DNA of 64,000 nucleotides from Ciborinia camelliae (taxonomy: Eukaryota; Ascomycota; Leotiomycetes; Helotiales; Sclerotiniaceae): positions 1-64,000 of the forward strand of contig JANPYM010000007.1 in the NCBI GenBank assembly GCA_025890175.1, written 5' to 3'. Both the position numbers and the translations under genes were made by a program. The notes under the pieces were generated by a model. It saw only the letters and a program-made list of their open reading frames with translations. It had not been told where the DNA came from and did not search any database. Shown here piece after piece: positions 43,953-55,037 of this stretch; positions within the stretch are counted from its first letter, which is position 1, and each line of letters starts with the position of its first letter.

Positions 43953-45566
43953 CTTGAAGAAATTCGAGGAATGAAATTGAAAGTCAAGACCAGGAAAGTA
44001 ACTCAAGTAAATATAAAACTGCACTGGTCCGGTATTATCCTCGCTGGCTGGTTTGAGACAAATATACAAATATGAAGCTAGATCAATTGGGCAAGCACGC
44101 GAGGCTGGAGTTTGAACCCCTCAATCGGTGGCGGTGTGGTGGGGTGGCTCGTGCGATTGATTGATTGATTGATTGATCGAATCGGGATAACTTCAAGTTT
44201 CTCTTCTTTCATTTCTGCATTGAGTGATGCTGATAAGTCTACAACCCTGGTATATCTTCAAATGATCAAAATTAAGGAACAATCATAGCAAGATGGGACT
44301 GGGAAGTAGGTCTACTTTTGCACTCTTTGAGGTAAGCCCGGTTACCGGTATTCAAGTTCACAGCCCATCACCAAAATGCAATACCGGCATACTCGAACAT
44401 GGGATTGATATATACTTATATGTAACGCATCTTCATCGATCTTATCAGTCTACCTGGCGATGAGGCTTTGGTAGTTCAAAGCTTCCAAGTTCTGTTCAGT
44501 TGAAGTTATCCAGAAACATGGTTTTTAGTCTTGGTAACTTGCACCAGCTAGGCATGGCTAGGAAATACTTGGCTAGGTGATGGCACTGCACGTTCTTGGG
44601 TAATATCAAGGAGGGGGCATAGATTGGCATGGTAATTCTTTTCAATCTAACACTTGCGTTCCCGGACCAAATTCCACCTCCAACAGACTGTCTAGGCATC
44701 TCCCTTTCAATATACTTTGTCAAGGCAGATGCAATCGATGAACTACTTCACAGCCATCGGTATCTCTGGTTTCAAGTCCATCACCATAGGATCACACATC
44801 TCTTACAATACAACCTGCAACCCGAACGTCTATACTTCCCCGTCATAATTACGACCCAACGCCATATACATTATTTCATTTCTTCTCGTATTTTTCTTAT
44901 TCACGTCGCTTGACCCCGTACCATGGTATATTGTTGGAGATACATAATATTGTCAAGGTCGGTTTGTTTCGAGGACTTCTCGGGTACTCCCCACTTGTCC
45001 AAAATTGTCCACACCCAGAGCACAAAATATTTTCTTATCCAATACGTTATATTTCAAAGTCCTCCTACTTGGGTGGGATGAAAATGGCTTCTCGGATTAT
45101 GGTTGACAGCGAAGAACTTTACATTGAAATATCGACCTACAACAAAAGCATTCGACATGTCTGGATTACTCTTTTTTGCGCATATGAAGGTTCTATTGCA
45201 TCGTTTTCGTTTCTTGGACGAACTAGCTTCTTTTTTGGCTCAACGAATCAAGAGGCAGGTCTTGCGTTGTGATCCCATTCTGTGTTTCCGTCGGCTCGAT
45301 TGTTTAGACATATTCCATAACAGCAATTTAATCTCATAAATTCAATCTTAGGGCTTCAACATTACGGCTTCAATATTACTTCTTCGATGCTTGATTTGCA
45401 GCCCCCAGCTAGTCTATATCTTCTACCTCCAACTTTCAATCTTACGACTTCAATCTTACGGCTTCAATATTACGGCTTCAATATTACGGCTTCAATATTA
45501 CGGCTTCAATATTACGGCTTCAATATTACGGCTTCAAACCTCCATCCTCAACCTTCCACCAGCAAC
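43953..45566. other. Intergenic
   Basis: Short frames without recognisable content; a TTGATTGATTGATTGA microsatellite near 44157. The last part is a 5' leader with a 14-bp minisatellite. A frame from the ATG at 45387 runs into the RBR protein but would place the minisatellite in the coding sequence. Confidence 0.5.
45444..45537 (+). repeat. 14-bp minisatellite upstream of, or within, the RBR gene 5' end
   Basis: One variant unit ACGACTTCAATCTT, five perfect ACGGCTTCAATATT units (45458-45527) and a partial unit follow one another. Because 14 is not a multiple of three, the frame rotates; three units repeat a 14-residue pattern. Related words occur from about 45355. Confidence 0.95.
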
Positions 45567-46858
45567 ATGCAAATTTCAATCACAAATACCATGGCATCAA
45601 ACACAACAGCTGCGGTGGACCCACGCAGGGCGTCGCTCACGGATCTCGATGAGGAAACGATTAATTTAATGATACAGCTTCAGCTTGAAGATATTACTTC
45701 TTCTACTTCGAAAGGAAAGCGTCCCGAGGGTGAAGTCTCTGACGTAGAATTGGCACACATACTCCAAAAAGAGGAGATCGAAAGGACTTTGATTTCTTTG
45801 TTGGACCGACCAATGACGATTAGTATGGCATCTGCTTTACCAGATGAAGGAGTAAATAGATCGCTGGGAAATCTCGCTATGACAAGCCATGCACTCGGAA
45901 TCCAAGAATTTAATAGTCAGTTACAGATTTTGGGTGCCGAGACCTTGGTATATCTTCAAGAACTTCAGAGATCTTTCAGGTTTGATGTCAACTCCAAAGA
46001 TGAGGATAGAGAAAAACCAGAGGAAGAATATTATGAACCTGACGAATTTACAATCGCCAAATCTTCTACCTTCGCAGCCCCCCGTATTCAAGCACCCGAG
46101 GAGCCTACAACAACATGCGTATCCTGCCAAGAAGAAACCAACCTGACCAATGCGATTCTGGTTCCCGGCTCATGCCGTCATGGGTACTGTCGTGCCTGCC
46201 TTGAACGCCTTTACAGATTGTCAATCACGGATGAATCACTCTTCCCTCCACGCTGCTGCGGTGAAATGATTCCTATTAACCATGTGAGCGCATTCCTGCC
46301 GGTGGATCTCATTCGTGCATTCGAGAAGAAGAAGATCGAATTCGATACACCGAACAGAATCTATTGCTTCTCCAGAGCTTGTTCAGCTTTCATTCCTCCA
46401 TCGAGTATCGTTAACGATGTAGCCACATGTCCCGAATGCGGTTTAAGAACTCATACATTGTGCAAATTGGAATCACATACCGGAGATTGTTCGAACGACG
46501 TGGCTTTGGGGGTGGTTCTAAATGTTGCTAGAGAGCGAGGGTGGCAAAGATGTTACAACTGTTGGACCTTGATAGAACTAGATTTTGGCTGCCATCACAT
46601 TACGTATGTCCCCCATCATGACTATTGTTAAACCCTTATACTGATACCGCAGATGCTAGTTGTTTGTGTGGAGCCCATTTCTGTTACACTTGCGGATCAA
46701 GATGGCAAACCTGCGGCTGTTTCCGAATGAATGAGGGTGGTTGGAGAGTTCAAGCTCGAAGACCCGAACAACAACTTATTGCTCGTCCCTTTGAGACCAA
46801 CGGTCGGGGATCTCCACCTGCGTTGCCAGTTGCTCGAATAATTCATTGGTGGGATTAA
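45567..46858 (+). CDS. RBR (RING1-IBR-RING2) ubiquitin ligase
   Basis: Exons 45567-46603 and 46660-46858 with a 56-nt intron give 411 residues (471 from the ATG at 45387; 403 from 45591). RING1 runs from CVSCQEE through CRHGYCRACLERL to PPRCCGEMI. The IBR has YCFSRACSAF, CPECG and a C-terminal H..DC. RING2 has CYNCWTLIE, FGCHHIT and CLCGAHFCYTCG, with the presumed catalytic Cys342 of the RING/HECT-hybrid mechanism. The splice uses the second AG, because the first would bring in a TAG. The C-terminus after RING2 is short, ending IIHWWD. One base out of frame downstream reads MCGECQTLMCEECRLNDGG, like the usual RBR tail, so a frameshift may have shortened the protein. Confidence 0.85.
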
Positions 46859-47652
46859 TCTTAATGTGTGGTGAATGCCAAACTCTGATGTGCGAGGAAT
46901 GCAGATTGAATGATGGTGGATAGCTGCTATGAATTTGTTAAATCTGTCGCCAATGTGCAACATGGATGGATTTATTTCAAGAAGCTACCTAGTAACGGAT
47001 GACACTATGATGTAATTGGGGAAACGGAGTAGGTAAACACATACATGTACATAGATATTATTTTGGTCCTTGAATAGGATCATTGGGTTCTATCGACGGA
47101 CATTCCGGGTTGTCTTGGGAAATTCGCCGATAGCAGTCAAATAATACATACACTCCTAGCCTTATATTCAATCTCTATGCTTTTTCGTGACATTGCCCTC
47201 CTTGGAACAAAGTTCTATTATGATAGCAAACCCAATGGTTATCTAAACGTATCTCATCAATTCCCTAACCCTTCATCATCCCTTCACGAATATACTAAAC
47301 AAGAAGCTTGCGTAAAACTCCATTCTCGTAACATGGCATTGAAGTCTTCCCAAGTTCGAGTCATTGGTAGATAACTTTAACATTGTGAGTAGTAAAATGG
47401 GATCACAATTAGATATAGTCACATTATATCCTGCATATTACACAAACCCAAATGGATCCCACAAACCTCAAATATACCTTCTTTTCCGTTTCGATATTAA
47501 AAGCAAGACAGGGGACTCCATGAAATACAATATAAACTTGTTTCGTGCCCGATTATGCCAAACAATAAACTCCTATGGTTCCATTCAATACGAATACGGT
47601 ATTCCGGTCTCAACGAAACAATCACATCAGCAACCTAGACAACCCAACCCAG
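46859..47652. other. Intergenic, convergent 3' flanks
   Basis: The first 65 bases hold the out-of-frame Cys-rich remnant described for the RBR gene. The rest shows nothing recognisable. Confidence 0.5.
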
Positions 47653-48894
47653 CTAACCTGGCCGACTACTCTGCCTCTCCAAAACCATCATATCCGCATC
47701 TTCCAATTTACTAACCGCCTCATCAAACTTGCCCAAAAGCTCCTTCAAATGCCACCAAGCAAAGCCACCCTTCAAATTAAACCCCCCACCCTTTTCGAAC
47801 CAATTAAGCGTGAACGCAATTCCCTCATAAATGAGATCCGCGCGCTCGAGAACACTGATGGCTCGTAGCCTCGCATCCTGCAAACCATCTATGGACGCCT
47901 TCCCATAATATTTACTAGTCTTTGGCAATCTACCCCACAGCTCCTCGATTTTCCCAGGCAAGCCTCCGGCACTACCTTTTTGAGGGGACGTGAGTCTGAA
48001 ACTGAGATCCGGGATGGTGGATTTGCGCCACATGGAGAGGTAATAATCCATATCGGTCGTGATATTCAGGTAACTCAGGGGTTCGAAATGGCTTTCGTAG
48101 GGTTCATCCAGGAGGATTTTCTTCCACTGTCTCTTGTACCAGTCGCTCCAATATCCGCCGTCCCCACCCAATTTCTCATATTCATTTTGGAAGACGCGGC
48201 GGGAAGAGATGACTTGGTTTTTAACGCTTTTGATCGCACGATCTCTCGACATGGCAAATCGGTCCCAGGTGAATTCGAAGCCGTCGAGTTCGGCGATGAG
48301 ATTTTGCATTGAGCGACTAAGCAAATCATCATTCCCATCCCGGATAAAATTACGATAATAATTTCGCAAATCCGTCCCCGGCTGGCGGAATTCATCGGAG
48401 ACGCGTTCAACTAAATACCCATCATCGACCGTTTCCGAGAAGTCCCCCGCCACTTTGAGCACGTCGGAAAGGTAGGTGAGACTCTTCTGACTGGTAATTT
48501 CGTGATCTTTGGCGATCAGGAAGATCAAGCCAACCCAGATGAGGCCAGCCCAAATGACCTTGTTGCGATTTTGTAAGGTCCATTTATCCCAGAACTGGAG
48601 GATCAAAGTCCCGAGTTCGGTGGCCCAGAATTCTTTCCACGGATCTGAAGGCAAGGCCTGATGTTGGGTAGATGTCTGAGTTGATTTGAGGCGCAAGGAT
48701 TGCAAGCCACGTGCGGAGATTCCGGCCGAGGAAGTCTTTTTGATGGCTGCGCGGTCGATGGGAGCTGCGCCTTTTTGATATGACATGCTTGATTCTGGGG
48801 TTCGGGGTAGTGGTATCTGGTCAGCATACCTTGCGAATCTCTCAGATGGGATTCTTGATGGTCTGCTTGGTGGTAATGGTATCGGATCCTCCAT
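47653..48894 (-). CDS. Single-pass membrane protein of unknown function
   Basis: A single exon gives 413 residues from the ATG at 48894; the preceding in-frame codons have no ATG. The N-terminal 110 residues are Pro/Ser/Arg-rich and look disordered. One membrane segment follows (about 112-128, KVIWAGLIWVGLIFLIA), then a long soluble part rich in Trp, Tyr and acidic residues (DWYKRQWKKILLDEP, FNLKGGFAWWHLKELL). There is no signal peptide, so a type II orientation is possible. I do not recognise the family; codon use and length indicate a real gene. Confidence 0.75.
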   Translation of the reverse strand: MEDPIPLPPSRPSRIPSERFARYADQIPLPRTPESSMSYQKGAAPIDRAAIKKTSSAGISARGLQSLRLKSTQTSTQHQALPSDPWKEFWATELGTLILQFWDKWTLQNRNKVIWAGLIWVGLIFLIAKDHEITSQKSLTYLSDVLKVAGDFSETVDDGYLVERVSDEFRQPGTDLRNYYRNFIRDGNDDLLSRSMQNLIAELDGFEFTWDRFAMSRDRAIKSVKNQVISSRRVFQNEYEKLGGDGGYWSDWYKRQWKKILLDEPYESHFEPLSYLNITTDMDYYLSMWRKSTIPDLSFRLTSPQKGSAGGLPGKIEELWGRLPKTSKYYGKASIDGLQDARLRAISVLERADLIYEGIAFTLNWFEKGGGFNLKGGFAWWHLKELLGKFDEAVSKLEDADMMVLERQSSRPG

Positions 48895-50182
48895 TTTCGC
48901 TGGTTTCTGTCCCAATTTTGGTGGGTTGTGGAAGTTATAAGCTTGATTTATGGGAAGAGGAAAGTTGGGGCAATTCAATTCAATGGCTTGAAAGCTACTT
49001 CATCAACGAGAGAGGAGCTCAAGGGATCAATCACTCGGTCGTATTACGAGGGATGAAGATATAAGAAGCTCCATGAGAATAAAGACGCATTAGACTCAAG
49101 ACAAAGAAGTTGAAAGAACCTCGCTTGAGATTCTCCTTGCGGAGCACATTGTCAAGGTCTGTTAATAAAGATGAAGCTTGAAGAACAAAGGAAATAATCA
49201 GCAAAACTTACATATTTAATGAGATCATAAGAAAAGAGCATATTTTAGTTATTACTCGTGCAATTCTAACTTTATTGTGCCCATTCTTAGGTAGGGATAG
49301 ATATTGTCCACCCAGATGGGGTATCGAAAATAGGGTTGTGAAATCCTGGTGTGGCGTTTTATGTGGCTATTAGCAAAGTTAAATTTTAAATGTCAACATA
49401 GCTATGCCCGACCTTATTATGCTTGAATTGAGATTTATAAGTACTGGAGCAAACATGCGTAGGGTTGACATTTGTTTATGGTAAGTGTTGAGTGGTGAAT
49501 TGTGGAGGACACTCGATGTGATCTGGTGCATTCAGTATAAAGACGTAGTATGTGCTGCCAGAGAAACGGATCACAGTACAATGCGAATTGTATAGGTTGG
49601 ATGAGTATCTGTAGATCAAGCACTGGTGGATATGTATCTAAACTGATAATAGAATCTTGTCATTATCCGTATTTCGTACTTTCTAGAAGCTCGATAAGCT
49701 ATCTCGAGCATTCTCCTCTCCACTCGAGAAGCATCATATGGACGGGACAAGAGAAAAAACCGTGCTTCAACGCACAAAGAAAGGTCAGTCAATCGTTCTG
49801 GAAGCTGTCGAACATGTATGCGCAGAAGAAAATAACTTCACTAATTCTCAACCTTTGCCAAAACTCGCGCCGTATGCGAGTGCACCAAAACAATGCATAA
49901 AGTCCTCTGTGAAACCAGGATGATTTAAACGCTCTGTAACCCGTACGAAATGAATGTGCATGTGCACGTGAAAGAAAAAGCAACTGCAAAATTTCGTCGC
50001 CGTAACGAAGGTCGTATAATTGCTCTAGGATCCGTATAATATCTTGATACATGCCCAGCAATAGCACAAAGTTCTCCTCATAATCACCACAGTCTAACCA
50101 CTCTAAATGCTATAGATATCGTGGAAACTAGAAAATGAAATAATCAGATGTCTCCAGGCGGCTGAATGACTTCCAAAAATGT
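48895..50182. other. Intergenic
   Basis: Short overlapping frames on both strands with no recognised content. It holds the 5' flank of the membrane-protein gene and the 3' flank of the AT-hook gene. Confidence 0.5.
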
Positions 50183-51609
50183 TCAAATATATGGACCAAT
50201 GTCCATGTCCGCATTCTCGTCATCGTCTCCATCCTCTTCACCACTATGAGCTTGGTCTTCCTCTTGAATATTGTTTCGTGTGCTTTTAATAGGAGACTCG
50301 TATTCCGAGTTATACATAGGATCTAAAACAAAGTCAAGACCGTTGATTCTTCTCCTGAATCTCTGGGCATTGTTCCTTTTGGGGTCTCCCTCCTCTATTT
50401 GCTGATTCTCGATGGATGGTGTTACTTGAACGCCATTTTTGTCGAACAAGTATGCAGGGGCAGAGGGAGTAGGCTTCTTGGGTCCGTCTGATGCGATGTT
50501 AGTAACAATTTTTCAAGATCTACAATGTAGTAGATCCGACCATTCTATATTTCGTGAATGTGAAAGAAACGAATCATACCTATGGAATTCTGAGGCCCGT
50601 CACCCATATGCCAAGCATAAGGGGTTATATGCTCTTTCTCAACATGGTTTCTCCAATCATCTTCGTTCTTGAACTTAGACTCCAGAATTGCTACAGAGTC
50701 TGATGACAATGCATCTCCCTCTTCAACGGTTTGTGTGATAGTGCAACCTTTCCATAAACAGCTAGACGTGCCATTCTCTCTCTTGCCATGAATTTTGAAA
50801 AGGTGCATTCTTAACGTAGCCAAATTGTGCAACTGAGCAGGGCATTTTTTCCATTCACATTTGTAAACGAGAAATTTTGGATCAGGAATCGGAATCTCTC
50901 TTTCCGGAGAAGGTTGTTTAGGGGGACGGCCTCGTCTCTTTGGTGGATTGCCATCTGATTGGGAAATGGGCTGATTGCCGTGTATGGGCTTCTGATCTCT
51001 TGGTGTCAACAAGTCGGGGTTGGTATTGTTGACTAGGGCCGTGGTGTCTTTAGGTTTAGGTGGTCTTCCTCGTCTTTTTGGTACAGTTGATTTTTGGACT
51101 TTTGGAGTTGAAGTAACCTTATCTGAAAGATTCTTTGGTGGACGTCCACGGCGAGGTGCATTCGCCGGTCTAATAGCCACTTGATTGGAGTTTGCGGGAC
51201 TTGCATGCGACGAGCTGCTGTCGCCTAGCTGTCCAGAGAAGGCTTGTGAGGAGACCCCTTCAATTGGTGGGTTTGAAATGAATGGATGCTGTCGCAATGT
51301 GCTCTCATTTTGAATAGTACTTGAATATTGCGACGTAGAGGTATTGTTACCATTCCCAGTATGAATATCAGGGTTAAAATATGGAGGATTGTTCGAGTAA
51401 TAATTTTGGAATGGCAAGAGGGGGGGAAGTAGTTGGTTTTGATGCATGGGCACGTGATTTTGATTCTGCTCGAATTGCTGTTGCTGTACATTTGGTCGTG
51501 TGAAGTGTTGTATCTGCATTTGATGTCGGTCTTGATAGTATTGCTGCCGCCGGAAGTCTTCTTGTTGATTAGGATCCATGAGAAAGTTTGGATGATTTGA
51601 CGGTTGCAT
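50183..51609 (-). CDS. AT-hook and C2H2 zinc-finger DNA-binding protein
   Basis: Exons 51609-50580 and 50487-50183 (92-nt intron) give 444 residues from the Met at 51609. The frame stays open upstream to about 51741 without an ATG and may join a further 5' exon after a CACTAG acceptor-like site. The N-terminal third is Gln/Asn-rich. Three AT-hooks (RRGRPPK at about 153, 179 and 225) bind the minor groove of AT-rich DNA. Then come a C2H2-like finger (CEWKKC ... HLFKIH, about 251-274) and a second (CLWKGC ... HVEKEH, about 283-326). The tail is highly acidic (EEDGDDDENADMD). Probably a chromatin or transcription factor; its targets are unknown. Confidence 0.78.
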
Positions 51610-54600
51610 TTTTGAGAAATTGTTTGGTTGTAGAATGTTTTGTTGTTTGTTAAAATTGAAGTTATAATTTAATGTAATCTTATCACCTTGAAAAGTCTCG
51701 GGAGTTGTTGTTTCTTGACCGCCGATATGCGATATGCGCACTAGTGTTAAAAGATAGATTGAAATTTAACTTTTTGAAATTTAAAAATTAATATATAGAT
51801 ATTATTTAAAGAATGAATACCTTTAAGTTATAGAATGTAACGAAAATTATAAACTAGAATTAAAAGTATTTAGACTATTATAGCTTTACTTTAGCTATTA
51901 GATATTAGTACTAATAGTAATAGTATACTAGTAATAAGAACAACTCTCTCTATTCCAATAGTATAATGTAATTCTAATTTCAATATATATATATATATAT
52001 ATATTAAAGATTTAATATCGAAGAACGAATCAGATTGCCAATGTTTTATTTAGTATTAAATTATAAGTAGGTATTATATAACTAAAACTGAATTGTAAAT
52101 TCAAGATGCAAATTTTGTTTGAAAAATAATAGGTGTTATGGAGTAGAGTTGTGCTCTACGCACAGACCTATTACATACTAGCTTAGCTACCGTACAAAAG
52201 AGGAATCTTTATGATTCCTTTTCCTCCTCTTTATAGAATGCTACAATCATTTACAAGTCCTACCAGTGCAACTGCGTGACAATAGGAGTGGAGAAAATGT
52301 TTCTTGATGCTGCTTACGTAATTATATGCCCACCCCGAAAAAGACAAGAATGGACATCTTCTCCACAGGCGAAATTGAAGCTATATTCAAACCCCGTTTC
52401 AATGGATATAGAAGATTCAGGAACCATTCTACCCACACTCTGGTCCTCGCTGTCGCCGCCTTCCTTTGTCTTCCTTATCTTTTCTTGTCTTCCCTTTCTC
52501 CCTTCCTCTTACTGGCGCTTTCCGCCCGGTAAAATCATCTCTAGTAGCAGCAACATGGTATAGTGTTAAGCTGACTGATTTTAGCGATAAGAATAGATGT
52601 TGTGAGTGTATAGTTTGTCCTTGAACCCGAACAATCTTTGCTGTCCACGAGAGAGCCTAATTTGAACTTCCTCGGGCCAGAGACAGAAACAAGGACGATT
52701 TGAAGCTACTCATGTTTTGGTGTAAGAGGGAACAACTCGATTGATTTCGGTTGTCTTCTGATTCTTTTGGCATTCGGAACCAGCGGAAATTGGGTTACTA
52801 CTCCACAAGATATTTGAAAAGTCGCCCGCTTGAGAAAGAAAGTTTTCCCGCTTCCGTTTGTTTTTCTTCTAATGAACTCTATATCTTCACTTTTCTTGCT
52901 TCCTATCCATTTTCTTTCTTCTTATGCCAACCGATTGTTGTTTGATGAATCTGAAGCAGTACCATATACCACAAGTGCTTCTAATACAAGGTTGGATTTC
53001 AGGAACCTCATTCTTCTTTCACCTAGGGGCATATGCGGTTTTTAATGCCCTAATCACATATTGGGAAGTTAGTCACTTGGAATTTCCCTAAGAAGAGCCA
53101 ATACACCAATACATGATCAACGACGGGACAGACCAGTGACTTGCAACAAGTAAATATAAACTTTCATGACTTCATGGGAAACGGGGTATCTGCCCTTTTG
53201 GTTGTTCTTATCGTGTGCATTTGTATCTACTCAAGTGTCAAGAGCGACGATTAGAATTCATCATGAGAATTGACAAATGATTATCTGTACACCGCACAAA
53301 CTACACCGAGCTTTATTGAATGAAATGAAGGTTTCATTCTCGCATTCCTCCAGCAGTCTATTCTTAATAAACTTCTACCTCCGGTTTTGTATCACCATGG
53401 GTGGTGAAGACGGAATTATACTATAGTATCGTATTTTATTTCGGCTTGTGTTTCTGTTGATATAAAATAGTTCTACATACACTAGCTCGATACACAATAA
53501 TAACAAGTTCAATAGTTTCTAAACTATGCTATGCCTCGGATCGTACTTATATATGCGTACCGGTAGCTTGTACTGCACCCTGCGTATGCTGCTTGTAGTC
53601 CCGCATCTCCATATCACATGATTATCCCGACATACGGCCTTCTCGCTTCTCCATGAGTTTCTCAAGAGTTGTTTCCAGCTCAAGTTTCCCAATGACCTTC
53701 CCAGCTTTCAAGCCTGGCCCCTTTATTGCTTCTCTTTCTTCTTACGATATTCAACTGTTCTCTTCTACACAGCTTAACCCTCTTTGCATCTGCTCGCTGC
53801 TCGGTCAAAGCATCTTTGCGAGCTTTTGCCCCTTTCACCTCTCCGGATCCACACATGACATCTGAGGAGATGGAGGTGGGGGCGCAACATTATAATCCCC
53901 ATTGTGATCGCCATCACTGTACCCTTATGAATATCGTCGACCGCTTCTGTCAAATAAGGAGAGACTTCCAACTCTCTTCGCAATTATAGCCGGTAGTAAG
54001 TGCAGTGATGGGATTGAATGGGTTCATTACAACAAACTTCCCAGTAATGAATACATCCGCCAGACCACAGACCGCATGCTCCTCCAGTCGGTGTGGCTTC
54101 ACAGGTCTCATTTGCTCCATGGCGATGGCTGTAATGAATTCAAGTCCCTGGCATTAGCTTATTACTTGGTCAAAGCATCTTTCCGAGTTTTTGCCTCAGC
54201 CTGGAATTTTTCTCGGCCAGCGGAAAAACCAATTCTCAAAGCCAATCACGCTGAGCACGTTTGCGGTCGAAGGTCGCCCAGCCCTACCATGACCACCATG
54301 GTATCCAGTGTTTCTCAGCATTTTTAGCATGGCCGGGAATGGGCCACGGCTGTCATGCCTAGGCCCCTGCCTAGAGAATGCCATGTAGCTAGTCACGTGA
54401 TCACCTCCTATATTAGGTAGTGATCTCTTGAAGGGGATCCTTTCCTCTTCAGCATAGTTCTTTTATCTAATTGCTGGTACATGAAGCTATTTCCATATGC
54501 TGACGTGACGCGTGTGACAACTGCCACATGGTATCCAGTGTTTCTATGTATCTTGAACATGGCCAGAATGGACCACTGCCAATATCATCATTTGTGGAAG

Positions 54601-54924
54601 GGCCGCCGATGGTCCCTGGGGACAGTCCTTTGAGACATGGCCTAGAAAGATGTCAGTATAACTTCAAAACATTCAGAAAATTTGGGAAAACTTACAATCC
54701 TTGGAGATCAACCGAGGATGGCTCTAATATAACGGTCATCATACCCCCGAGAGACTCCACGCAAATGGCTTATGTCAGTCGCGTCATGGACACGGTCAAC
54801 AAATCCCTTTATTCCTGTTGGTATCAACTCGGTGGGTTCAAAGTGTAAAGTACTTTATGCTATACACGTATGTATGATGATAGGTCTGAAGCTTCTCAGG
54901 GCGGAGTATCCTGAACATGTGGTC
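51610..54924. other. Gene-poor stretch with AT-rich start and repeats
   Basis: Bases 51750-52130 are AT-rich with an (AT) microsatellite at about 51984-52004. From 52137 a TGTTATGGAG start and C/T-rich body look LTR-like, but no partner end was found. A dispersed repeat copy is at 53455-53540. Two diverged copies of a sequence beginning ATGGTATCCAGTGTTTCT lie at 54298 and 54528. The frames here are short and unrecognised. Confidence 0.45.
53455..53632 (-). mobile_element. Possible solo LTR (best copy of the TGTTGATA dispersed repeat)
   Basis: The copy starts TGTTGATATAAAATAG, includes CTACATACACTAGCTCGA, ACAATAATAACAAG and TTCTAAACTATGCTA, and could end ATTATCCCGACA at 53632. That gives TG and CA ends, and read on the minus strand there is a CATATATAAG TATA-like site. 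Its first 50-75 bases match 15023, 23035 and 29170. No target duplication is visible, so the right border is uncertain. Confidence 0.45.
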
Positions 54925-55037
54925 CAGCAAGGAACGAACCCAAATCATTCCGAAATAGAATCCACCTTCTCCGTGAATTCTTCCACAAACTCCACGGTGG
55001 ATTTCATTTCGGGATGATTTGGGTTCGTTCCTTCCTG
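54925..55037. mobile_element. 113-bp inverted-repeat element (MITE-like)
   Basis: The arms of about 38-42 bp (left from 54925, right ending 55037) pair with only a few mismatches: GGAACGAACCCAAATCATTC at the left and its near complement ending GATTTGGGTTCGTTCC at the right, around a 29-bp loop. On each side lies a copy of GGTGGGTTCAAAGTGTAAAG (54830 and 55108), so the element sits between direct repeats of host or element sequence. Confidence 0.75.

Noticed and set aside
52137..52300. LTR-like start TGTTATGGAG
   Set aside because: No matching end or duplication was seen.
54528..54848. 106-codon plus-strand frame beginning MVSSVS
   Set aside because: It lies in duplicated, repeat-derived sequence and has no recognisable domain.
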